64,000 bases of DNA from Nectonema munidae. Taxonomy: Eukaryota > Nematomorpha > Nectonematoida > Nectonematidae. Position numbers and translations under genes: made by a program. Position 1 is the stretch's first letter; the number at the start of each line of letters is the position of its first letter. Location of the stretch: the NCBI GenBank assembly GCA_030549495.1, contig JAUIRK010001046.1, positions 396,501-460,500 on the forward strand, in the 5' to 3' direction. A model generated the notes under the pieces. That model was not told the DNA's origin, did no database searches, and saw nothing but the letters and a program-made list of their open reading frames with translations. This document shows, one piece after another, positions 38,401 to 50,400 of this stretch.

Positions 38401-41400
38401 GCCATCTTTTCACATCCGACGTCGAGAAAAGAAAGTCTAAAAATTTTTCAAAATGGCTTCTTTTTCTCAACTTTAAAAATCACACTTCCTTGCTATTTAA
38501 TTTATCCTCTCATTTATCTGCTGCGCCGAATATCTTACATTAGATTTTCTTGAAATCAAGTTCTTTTTAATTATATATATATTTACTTTTTTCATTATTT
38601 ATTTTTATTATATTATAAATTTTTTTTTTGTATTTAGTGTTATTTCCTAATGGAACATATTGATAAATTAAAAGATCTCTTAGGTAAAATTGAAACTCTT
38701 TCTAAAAAAGAAATAAAGTCTAGTCTTTCTCAAATTATTTCCGAATTTAATGAAAAAGATTCATTGAATTCCAAACTCTGTGATATCGACAACAATGTAA
38801 AAACTGTTTTAAATAGTTTGGACTCAATTAAAACCTTCACTTTTCCTAATACTGATAAAAGTTTAGATAAATGTTATATTTTTGATAACAAATTTTCTAA
38901 TGTCAAATCCAATAATAAAACTTATTCTGACGCTGTGAAAAAATCCAATTTTCTTAAAGTTAAATTTGATAATCACGAAGATTGTCTTGAATTTATGAAG
39001 TTTTCCGATACCGCTTTATCTAAAGTTAAAGTAAAAAATTTGAAAACTACAAAAAATGCTTTGATGTTTAAATTTTCTAATTCTACTTCGTTAGAAAACG
39101 CTAATGAACATTTTGAAAACAAAATAAAAGAGGATAAAACTGTGCGTATAACTCGAAATCCTATCTTTAACCCAAAAATTATGATTAACAATCTTAATAG
39201 TAATTTGAAAGATGACGAAATTTTAAGTTTAATATATGACAAAAATGAATACATCAGGAAATCTAGAGATACTGGAAAGCTTTTTAAAATTCTTTTCTCA
39301 AAAATTAATGCTAAAACTAATATAAAATTTATGGTTTTAACGGTTGATCCTGAAATTAGGTCTTTAATTAAATGTAATAGTGATAATTTGTTCATTGGGT
39401 ATAAATGTCATCATGTTATAGACTTTTTTTCTTTCAAACAATGTAATATTTGTTGTAAATATGGTCATAACTCCACATCTTGTAAATCTTCCAATTCACC
39501 AACACGTAAGTTTTGCTCTGGCTCTCATCTATCAAGCGTGTGCCCTGATATGTCTAATAAAGACATGTACAAATGTACCAACTGTATCCTTAAAAAAATC
39601 AGCTGTTTTAATCATAATTCTTTTGATGATATATGCCCCATTCGAAAAAGTCAATATAATTTTGTTAAAAATAATACAAATTATAGTTATAATGATTATA
39701 CATCGAATGATAATATTTTAATGAAATTTCTGAAAATATATTCCACGATATCAATCAATTAAAATGCAAAAACTACTCCGTTCCTAATTTCTTGTCTTCT
39801 ATTAATTCCTTAACTTCTAGCAAACTTTGTCTTTTTTGTATCAACATAAGAAGTCTTAAAAAAAACTTTGATCATCTTTACAATTTTGTTAATGACATTG
39901 GATCACACAATACAATTGACATTCTTGGCCTTACTGAGATCTGGAATAACTTTTTTAATGTTGAACTAAATGGATTTCAATTTGTATATAAAGCCCGAAA
40001 AACTAGAGGTGGCGGAGTAGGAATGTACATCAATAAAAAATTCACTTTTAAAATTTACGATAAAATTAATTTCTCTCCCACTAGCTTTGAATATATTACT
40101 GTAGTTATCTCTCAACCATCCAAATTTACTATTCTCGTGATTTATAGGCCACCTAGCTCCGATATTCCATGTTTTTTTGACGAATTTAAAAAATTAGTCT
40201 TAAAAATAAAAAAGGAGTATGAGAAAATTTTTATCCTAGGCGATTTCAACATTAATTTCTCTCCTTCAATTGATACTACTCAGACACACGATATTTTTTG
40301 GACCTTCTTTTGGAAATAAATCTTATCCACACCATTAAAATTCCTACTAGATATTGCTTGACCTCTTCATCTACCATTGATAATATTTTCACCACTAGCT
40401 ACAACTTGAATGGGTTTTCTGGCGTAATAAATGTTGATTTATCTGATCATTTTCCTTGTTTTCTATGTTTGCCAAAAATTTTTTCTTCTAACGAAGAATC
40501 CACCAACGAAAATGTTTTTCCAAAAATTTTAGCCACAAAAATTTCTCTACTTTTTTGAATAATTTGACTAACGAAAATTGGAACCTTTCCTCACTTTTCG
40601 GAACCGATATTAACACATTTTGCTCCTTATTAATTTTGAAAATCAAAAAAATTATTGATATGTCTTTTTCAAATTGTGAATTACGGGGAAATCTCATTCA
40701 TACTAAAAATTGTTCTAATCCCTGGTTTAATTTTGAACTGAAACAGCTAAAAACTAAAAAAGAGAAACTATTTAAAAAATATATTATTTCAAAAAATAAA
40801 TCAATTTGGAACACATATAAACAAGCAAGAAATTTTTATAATATAAAAATACGGGACTTTAAATCTAAATATTTCAATGCTTTACTTGATAAGCACCGTA
40901 ACAATATCAAAAAAACATGGAATATCATCAATGAAATCACAGGCAAGGGATTTAAACACACAATATCCTCCATTAATGAGAAGGTTTTTTGTGATTATTT
41001 GAATAATAATTTAAGTACAGAAGATAATTTTTCCTACAATCAATACATAAAATCTAACCCTAATACTTTTTATTTTGTGATATTAATAGTAATGATATTC
41101 TAATTGCGTGCAGTCAACTAAAAACTAGTAACTCTTCCGGTCATGATGAAATTTCTAATAAAATTGGTAAATTAACTGTACCTTTCATTTTAGAAAATTT
41201 ATCACACCTTTACAACAAAATGTATAACGACTCAATTTTCCCTGAATCTTTTAAACTCACATGCATTATACCGATTTACAAGTCAGGTGACAAAACAAAA
41301 CCGGGAAACTACCGCCCAATCTCTATCTTACCTTTTTTCGGTAAATTATTTGAAAAAATTATCTACACAAAAATGAATTTCTTTATTTATAAATATAATT

Positions 41401-44400
41401 TGCTAAATATAAATCAATTTGAATTCAAACCAAACATGTCCACTGAGGACACAGTTGCCGCTGTTCTGACAGATATTTACGACTCAAATGCCAACAAACT
41501 TGAAACATGCTCTATTTTCATTGACTTCAGCAAGGCATTTGACAAAGTTAACCATAAATTGCTTCTTTTTAAACTAGAAAAATTTGGATTTAGGGGTAAA
41601 TTTTTAGATTTGATTAAAAATTATTTATCCAAAAGAAAGTATTTTGTAAAAGTTAATGGTAAAAAATCCGAAATTAAATCTATAACTAGTGGTGTTCCAC
41701 AAGGCTCCATTTTAGCACCTCTTTTTTTCAACCTTTATATAAATGATATATTTTCTCTTCAAACTTTAAATTCCACTTTTTATTTTTATGCGGACGATTG
41801 TGTTATTATTTATAGAAATCTTAATTTGAAAGTTGTATTAATCAATTTCACTCTCTTCTAAATAAATTTTCCAACTGGTGCAATGAAAACTTTCGTCATA
41901 TTAATTTTGATAAAACTAAATACATGATATACAACTCTCAACACTCCTCTTCTCAATTGAATCTCCCTCTCTCTGGTACTAATATTGAAAAAACAGATTC
42001 TTATAATTATTTAGGAATTATTTTACAATCTAACCTTTCTTTTACATTGCATTTTAATAAAATTATTAGAGATTTCTCAATCTTCATAGGCATTGCATAT
42101 AGTGTGAGAAATATGTTAACAATTCATTCAAGACTTCTTTTTTTCCATTCTTTTTTCAATCTAAACTAAAATATTGTACCTCTCTTTGGGCTTTTAGTAA
42201 TAATACATTTATTAATAAATTGCAATCTAAGCAAAACCGCGCTCTCAAATTCATTGAGAACAGCCATTCCGCAGAGATTAAAAAGATACACAATATATTA
42301 GATGTTAAACAAATAAGGTCTTTGAGTGCTTCTACTTTCGTATACAGAAATTTTAATTCAACTCATTTCTCTAAATACATTTTTTTTAACGAAAACATTC
42401 ATTCTCACAACCTGAGAAATAATGACAACATTTTCTTACAGCGTTTCCCCAACATGCCTAGACGTAATTGTTTTCTTTTCAACTCTATGGTTACATGGAA
42501 CACTATTCCACTAAAAATTCGTTATTTAAAAAATATAAAATCATTCAAAAAAAACTACGATCTTTTTTACTTTCTTTTAACATATGAATTTTTTTCTTTT
42601 TTTTCCTATCATAATTTTTATATATTTTTTTTTCTTAGAATCAAATCTGTATTGTAATTAATCTTTACATAATTATTTTAACGATAATCTCTCTTTTCGC
42701 TGCCTTTTTTTGTTTTTATCATTTAGAATTGCCTGCACTATTCTCCCTTCATGAATGATCAAAGCCACTCTCAATCTCCAAAGTTCAACACTTACTCCTC
42801 AGAAAATATTATCAGCAACAATATCATAAAATTTTATATATGCATATATTTATTCGATATGTTTTTATACTTTTCTTACTCTCATCATAGGGTTTTTTTT
42901 AATCTATCATCATTTCACTTCAATTAAATTTGATTCAACATTTCTTTTTTCTCATACTGAAATTATTTCAAAAATTCAAACAATAATTCTCATTGTAGTT
43001 GGAAAGATGATAGATTTTTTTCCCATTCGGGCCTATAAGCATATGTTTCTGCTCGAAAAAAATTTTTCTAATAGACTTAATTAACTTATCACTTATCACT
43101 TATAGATCATAGGGGTCCACAGTTAATTAGGTTATCACTCAAAGGGTCCACACGCATAAAAAGGTTGGGTACCCCTGTTCTAAACTCTTAGCAAGTATTA
43201 AAATTAGTGGTTTTATATTTTCCCCATTTCCTAAAATTCAGTTTTATTTTCTAATATAATTTTCAAAGTTCTTTTTTTAACATAACTAACGACAAAAGGA
43301 GCTAAAAATGCGCCCATCTGGATAAGGTTTTTTATATTAAGCTCAATGTCAGAGATTTTTATATTTTGTTTCTTAATTTTAGAAAACTAAAAAATTGACT
43401 ATTTGTTGGTTAATTTATTGGTTTATGTTAAATTATTTAATTAGAATTGTTAAAATCCAATTTCAACGATATCGAATGTGGAAAATCCATTAAATATGGA
43501 AAAAATACAAAATTTTGAGCTAGCAATTACATGGGTTAAAAAAGTAACAAAATATATTAAATTTTTAAAATTTTAAACAATATTTTTAGATAACTCTTTA
43601 GGAATTAATATTTTTATCATGTAATAATTTGTTTAAAATGTAGACACAATATGGAAAAAATGCCAAAATTTGACATTTTTTTTACTCTTAACCCTTTCAG
43701 GCACAATGGGACACCAATGTCCAAAAATCGTCTGCTTAATTTATATAAAAATTCATTGAGAAAGAAAGCAGATGATAGAAAACCCATGGCTCAAAGGGTT
43801 AAATAATTTATAATATATCATGGCAATTAATCAAAAATTTCAAATCTGATAAACTTTATATATGTTTTTTATGTAATTTATATTGACATTTAAACTTCGT
43901 AAATTACATTTACTAATTGATATTATTTTCAGTAATATAAATTAATGCATAATTAATTAATAAAAACAAAACAATTTAAATTTGCACTCAATTTCAATAC
44001 CATTAGTTCCAATATTTAAAGCGATAGGCGCTTCGACATGATTCACAATTTACTAAAATCTAATGATGCTATACAGAAAAGAAGTCATGAGAAAGCTTTA
44101 TAAACGTATCGAAACTTGTGAAACGAATGTATATATGTAAAAGCTTATTAAAAATCATTCATTTTACGGGAGCTAACTCACTATAAGGTTTCAAGATTGT
44201 AAATGCTCAGACAAACGCCTTAGCCAGACATCAAACTAATCACTTAATTAAATTTAAATATTTTAATGGAATTAATTGAATCCGTTTTCATTAATTTGAG
44301 AAGTTATCATAATATATATTATATATTACAAAAACTGTATAAAAAATTTAAAAAAATATATTTCGACATTTTATCCCAACACCGTTAGAAATGTTTAACC

Positions 44401-47400
44401 AAAGTTCCAAGTGTGCTTTAATTTTAGTAAGAATAAAAAAAATTGATTAAAAATGATATGTCCACCTCAGCTAAAATTGCTAAAGGATGAATTTTTGACT
44501 AAACGGCATAGAAAATAGCAAGATCAGATTGCGGGGGCAGAGGAAGTTGAAAAAGATTGAATGAAAAATATAAATGAATAACTATGGAATGCGAGCCATA
44601 TGCGACTCTAGCTACAAACAGATGGCGTTTTTTAGTACTCTTAGTTTTTTAATGTTTTATAGGCTGCTTATTCAGAATAAACAAAGGGTGAATTTTTGAA
44701 AAAGTAGCACTAATAGTAACATATCATTTAAATTGACTTAATCATAAACTTTGAAGAAATAGTACGCTTTTCGTGAAAAATGTGGCGACTTCTAGCATGT
44801 ATAAAAAAATAACTTATTGATTAAAGATTGTGACTCGGAATCTAAAACAGACCTATAATAAAATAGATAAAGAGCACACCTGTTTAATGACTTTGACAAG
44901 TTCGTGTATAAATGATTTGCGCTTCCAATTTATCATGACTGCGACACATAAGTAGCGTAGGATATGTGGACACACCGTTTGTATCGCGTTCAAGTACCTA
45001 AAGAGAGAAGATAGAGATAATTAACTTCTTCTTAACTTGCTTTAGAGTGGATCAAGGAGCGATTTCAAAGGGGTGAAGGGGGAGGAAGACCACCCTCTTA
45101 ATTTTATTTCGGGAGAAAAGGTTCCTACTTATGTAACCTGGTACATGATTTTAGACCAGAGGTTCTTAACATCGTGGTGGTAGTTTGAAGTTTCACTGGC
45201 GTGCCATGAAAGATTTTGGAATTATAGGAGAAATGAAAGAATTATATGTTTATATTTATTGACGAGATTGTTGACGAAAGTATCTGTGAGTGAATAATCG
45301 AAATAAAATTAATAATAATTAAAAGGACACTTCAAGACTTAATTAGAATCAAAGTAAATTGTTAATTTCCATACCATGGTACCATTAAGAAATTTTAGGA
45401 ATTATTTTTTATATAACATGTATAAAAAGTGAATGCATTGATGGCAAATTTTTGAATGTTAAAAATATCAAAAAAAAAACACCTACGCCTAAAAATTTCA
45501 ATGTTATGAGTTCCTGGAGTGGATGTAGGACCTAAACTTTAAATACCACACACATTAAAATGTTTGGTAAATACTCTTTCTTATTTTTGTCGAACATCAT
45601 TATCAGAGAAATTAAAAATCACAGTTTTATCCTATCTGATTGCTTTTTATTTATTTTTCAAATGGCAAAAATAAAACCTCATTTTGACAAGAAAATTTCT
45701 TAGATAAAATCAAGTTGAAAAATATTTAAAACATTTTTAATAGTAATCCATAATGTTGTAAATCCAATACTTATATTATTTTCACAAAGTAAAAGCAAAA
45801 ATAGAAGAAATTTTGATTTGAAAGATATGCAGAAGATTATTGCTAAAATAAAAAATGAAAATTTTGATAAAGGCTTACGCTTCTTGCTTCAAAAACATTT
45901 CAATGAAAATATCCGTTCCATTTGGATGACTCGAAAAAACGAAGAGTGACCAATGAATAAGTTGAGATCGATCCGTCAGAAGCTTGCTCTGAGTGCAGGA
46001 GGCCTTAAATACAGTATGAAAGTCTTGAGAAAATCAATCATGAAATCTAGTCAGGTTAAAATAGCTATTAATTTAGGTTGATAATATTTCCCTCAGGATA
46101 AACTGAATTCAGAAATTGAGTGACTCGCTGAAGAGGTCAAATTATAAAAAACAGATTCGTATGGATACTAAAAATTAGATATCGGAATAGAAAACTATTG
46201 AGTTTACAATATATAGAAATGAAAATCGAATGATACTCTCGAACATATGATTCGTTGAAAATGATATTAACCCTTAAAAAAATACACGTAGCATACCGAT
46301 TTAGAATTTTGTAGTTGGCAGAGTGAGCGTAAATTATCGTATTGGATGTCAAAATGATTGGGAAATGAACAACAAAATAAAAAAACTCATTTGCATGTTT
46401 ACAATGATGTAGACTTGCTGTTTCTTTAAAAAAATCTAAAGTAGCACAACTAACTTATTGCTTATATCCAAGGTGACGAGTCACAAGGTAAAAAGTTAGT
46501 TACTGACTCCAACTTTCTATTAGCAGGAGTTCGATTCTGCCTTGTGTCAATTTCGACTTAGACGACACTGGCTCCTAAATAACGGTAAAAACGACAAAAC
46601 ATTGTTAAAGATTGTGTAGATTTCGTTAATTTTTTCTTATAAATATTTTCATACCTAGTGTTATAAAGGAGTATAAAATTAAGGCGCGATATATATTTAA
46701 TCATGCTACTTCCGTAAATAATTATCAACTTTTTCATGTTTTTTAACATTTCAGAACTCGACTAAACCAATCATCTTTTCAGTGTTAACAGAAAAAAGTC
46801 TTTGAATCCCAATCGGAAAAACAATGGAGAAGGAACTTCTCGAATCGACTCCTAAATGGTAAAATCTGATAATATTTTGGGATAAAAAATTATATTTTAT
46901 ATCATAAATTATACTCCGCTTAAAAATTTTCTTTCAAAAATAGAATTTTCAAAAAAAAACTGCATTCCCAAAAATTTGGATTAAAATTTTCGGTACCTTT
47001 ACTATTTTCAAGCTATATTGATAAATCAATTTTCAAGACCTAGAGCTAACTAAAGTAATTATTCTAAGAACTAATTTTAATTAAAAAAACTTTTTTGTAT
47101 TAGTGTACTTATTAAATATCTCAATGTTTGTTACAAAATATGAGCAAATTATTTGTCTTGACTTTCGGTTAAAATTTGTTTAATTTTAATATCAATTTAA
47201 ATGAAATATTTTAACGTTTTTTGTTATTTTAATCGTCATTTGAACACATTTTAGCAAATTATATTTGATCTTTCAAAATTACAAAATTTTCAATGAAATT
47301 ATGTATTTGAATTTTAACATTTTTTTTATTTTCCAAAAAAAATAGTCATACATTTTTTTTTGAAAAAATTAAGCAAAAGTTACAAATCTTTTAAGATAAC

Positions 47401-50400
47401 GATAATGAAAACGATAAAAAAAAATTAGTTTACCGATAAACAAACAAAGCGCATTTTTGTTCAAAGTAACGAAACCTTCAACGAAGTTATTTTTAGTAGT
47501 AACGATCCCAAGTTTATTATGAGAATGATATTTATATGTAATCTGATTGGGTAAAAAATTTTTTTGAACAATTTATTTATTTTTAACATATTAAATTATG
47601 TGAGAATCTAACGAAATTAATTTGAATAAAGTTTCACTTTTCAAATCTCTTTTCTTTTTTCTCAATTTCCCAAATAGAAAGTTTGTAAAGTGGTGACGCA
47701 AGTTCAACGCGAAAAAGATTATTTCAAAAAAGGAAAAAAGTTAATTAGTTATGAAAATTATTTTGATTTTTATGCTTTAATATCTTTTTTAAGTTGACTC
47801 ACTACTATAAAAAATAAAGGATAAACCCACAAGTATAATTTTATAATATATTTTTTCAGCAGATAAATTAAGTTAAAATATTTTCAAATAATGCATAAAT
47901 TTTGGCTGGTTAAAAAAGATAATTGGAATTTAAAAAAATGAAAAAATATTTAAACATAAGGAATCGTTTTTTAACCCTTTGAGGCATGGGTTTTCTATCG
48001 TCTGCTTTATTTCTCAATGAGTTTTTATATAAATTAAGCAGACGATTTTTGGGCACTGGTGTCCCATTGTGCCTAAAAATTCAGAGCCAGAAGTAAGAGT
48101 TATTTGGAGTGGGAGTTGGGTATGCATCCTTGTTACAAGAAATAAAAGTGAAAACAAACAAAATGGCTCCCAAAAAAGAAGATTGATTGACAAGTGCGAA
48201 ATTTACGCTAGCTCAAATTTGCCTTAAAAACTATACAAAAAAGAGAATAAAATTCACTCACAAACTTGACGAGAATGTTAATACTTTGTAGAGCAGACTT
48301 TTCAAGACTAATCGTCTGCTTATTTTGAATGGAAATTATATATTTAAAGCGGATAATTTTCATTTATCCCACTGATCTTTGAAGGATTAATTAAAAAGAA
48401 AATATTTGATAAGGGAGTCACCAAAATAATCTTATATAAAAAAAGGCTTAGTGAGATAAAAGTGGGTTGAAAACTGATCTAACTCTTTGCTCCTAGGGTC
48501 TTAAAAAACGTGTCGTCAGCTTATCTGTTTCAGTGAATTTTTATATAATCAAAGCAGACTATTTTTATTTCATGAGACACTGGTGTTCCATTGTGAACTA
48601 GAAGTGTTAAAACAAGTATGTTTGAAAAATGAGAATAAATATTTTCAGATTTCAGAAGTATTCTTCACATTGGAGTAAAAAGGAGTATTAATCTTGGAAA
48701 AATTACGATAAAAGGGCTCTACAAAAAACCCCCATATTTTTTATGTATGCTTTGGTGTTAAGTGTTCTCTTCGTGTTCATCACTGTTTTATTTCAGTACA
48801 ATTACTTGTGATAATCAATCAAGGTCAAAATTCAAAAGTGGAAGCGAGAAATATAGAGTAATAACTCTTTTCTTTTAATGAGAAATCGATATATTTTCTA
48901 TAAAACAATTAAGAGCAAATAAATCATATTTATTTAACTCAAAAAATGATCTTACTTCATTAATTAAACTTAAATTAAAAATAATGAAATAAAAAGTCAT
49001 TTACAATTAAAGTGAAGTCATTTAAAATTAGAGGGAAGATCCAGAGGGCGAAGGTGTGAGCGACCGCCCCATTTTAATCTCTTAAAAACTTGAAACAATT
49101 TTAGCTCTTAATTGTGTATTTAGAAGTACCACTTTCATCATAATAATAATTTCATCATTAATGCCATTCCAGAAATTATTTTATATATAACTTAAATAAA
49201 AAATGTAAACATTGGTCAGAAGTTTTTGACAGTTAAAATCGTTAAGAAAACCACACCTCTAAAAATTGCAAACCTGCCTCTAGTGGTAAAAAATGTAAAG
49301 TTAAGATCTCAATTAACTGAACTAACAGAACAAATACTTTTGTTATTCGACTGTGTCATGTTGCACTATTTTAGCATTGGATTAATTTTAAATGGATGTT
49401 ATATTGTGGAATAAAAACAAAAAATACTTACTGGACTGTCAATAAATTCTTTTAGCTTAATGATGGCGTCAAGAGCGTTGTCCCAGTTTTCAAGGAGAAT
49501 ATTAGAAGATACATTTCCCCACATCACCGAAGCATAATTTTCCAATCCCTCATGAGCCTAAAAAAGATATGTAAATTAATCTACTATGTACAAAAGAGTT
49601 CTTTGCCCAAACTGCAATATATTAGTGACGGTGGAAGGTATATTTTTATGCGAAAATATGAATAGAAATTATTTTATTTTAACGTGTTAACAACGAACTG
49701 AGTCGACAATTTCTGCCTTTAGAAATACATGAATCGTCTGCGTTTATGCCTTTATAGAAATCTTTTGCTTTACATTAGATATCGTATGATAAATCTGTTC
49801 TATTCGAGAATACGATTATGAATATCGAATACCATTTTTAAAGTACAGATTAATCAGACGATATCTAATGTAAAGCAGAAGATTTGTATTAAAAAGCATC
49901 TATAAATGCAGACGATTCATATATTTGTAAAGATGAGAATTGTCGGCTCAGTTCGTTAACCAGTTAATAAATCAAAAAAAGCTATTTAGGGCGTGAGTAA
50001 AGTTGGTTAGATACTAGGTTTCATAACTGAAGGTCTTGGGTTCAATCCTGGATCAAGCCTACTTTCTCATAGTTTGTTACAAGCGGCGCAATTGTGCCTT
50101 CTCGATGAAAACACCCCACGGTAGCTTTATTTAAAAAAATTTCTTGAGGCTAATAAATTAGATGTTAGTTCTAATATTGTTACTTAGAAATAAAGGTTTT
50201 TCATCTCCTTCAGAAACAAGCCTATTTCTTCTTTTGTTAAAAATCTTCTTTTTAATAAATCAATATCAAAACTTGTATTACGAGCAAAATTTTAATTAGC
50301 ATTTGAGCTAGGGCACTTTAATTTGGAATTACAGCTTGTAAATAAGGTATTTAAAATGAATTGTTTCTTGATTAGGTGTACTAAAAACCAGATTTAAGAT

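Larger units (their letters stand above)
38640..42660 (+). mobile_element. Young LINE, Jockey/CR1-like, two ORFs
   Basis: ORF1 (38650-39762) is open and ORF2 (about 39777-42657) is complete in content but broken by about five frame changes. The domain order is zinc-knuckle ORF1, APE endonuclease, reverse transcriptase and LINE C-terminal domain. It lies inside a hAT element in EIF3E intron 5, antisense to the gene. The exact 5' and 3' ends are unclear; no poly(A) or obvious target duplication was found. The frame changes sit in A/T-rich stretches and may be decay or sequencing error. Confidence 0.9.
37585..43177. mobile_element. hAT element carrying a nested LINE
   Basis: The left tip GAAGGTTTCCCAAC and right tip, read inward, CAGGGGTACCCAAC pair as hAT terminal repeats. 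Repeated GGGTCCA motifs lie just inside both ends (for example GGGGTCCACATGGACCCC at about 37601). The 8-bp flanks TTCCAAAC and TTCTAAAC differ at one base, as expected for an ageing hAT target duplication. No hAT transposase is left. Most of the interior is a LINE (about 38.6-42.7 kb). The element fills most of EIF3E intron 5, so the LINE landed in the hAT after the hAT entered the intron. Confidence 0.75.

Noticed and set aside
45161-45230. Possible hAT tip CAGAGGTTCTTAACATCG in EIF3E intron 4
   Set aside because: No partner terminus or flanking 8-bp duplication found.
49985-50060. Possible functional tRNA gene
   Set aside because: The B box is good, but the anticodon stem does not pair and there is no complete acceptor stem.
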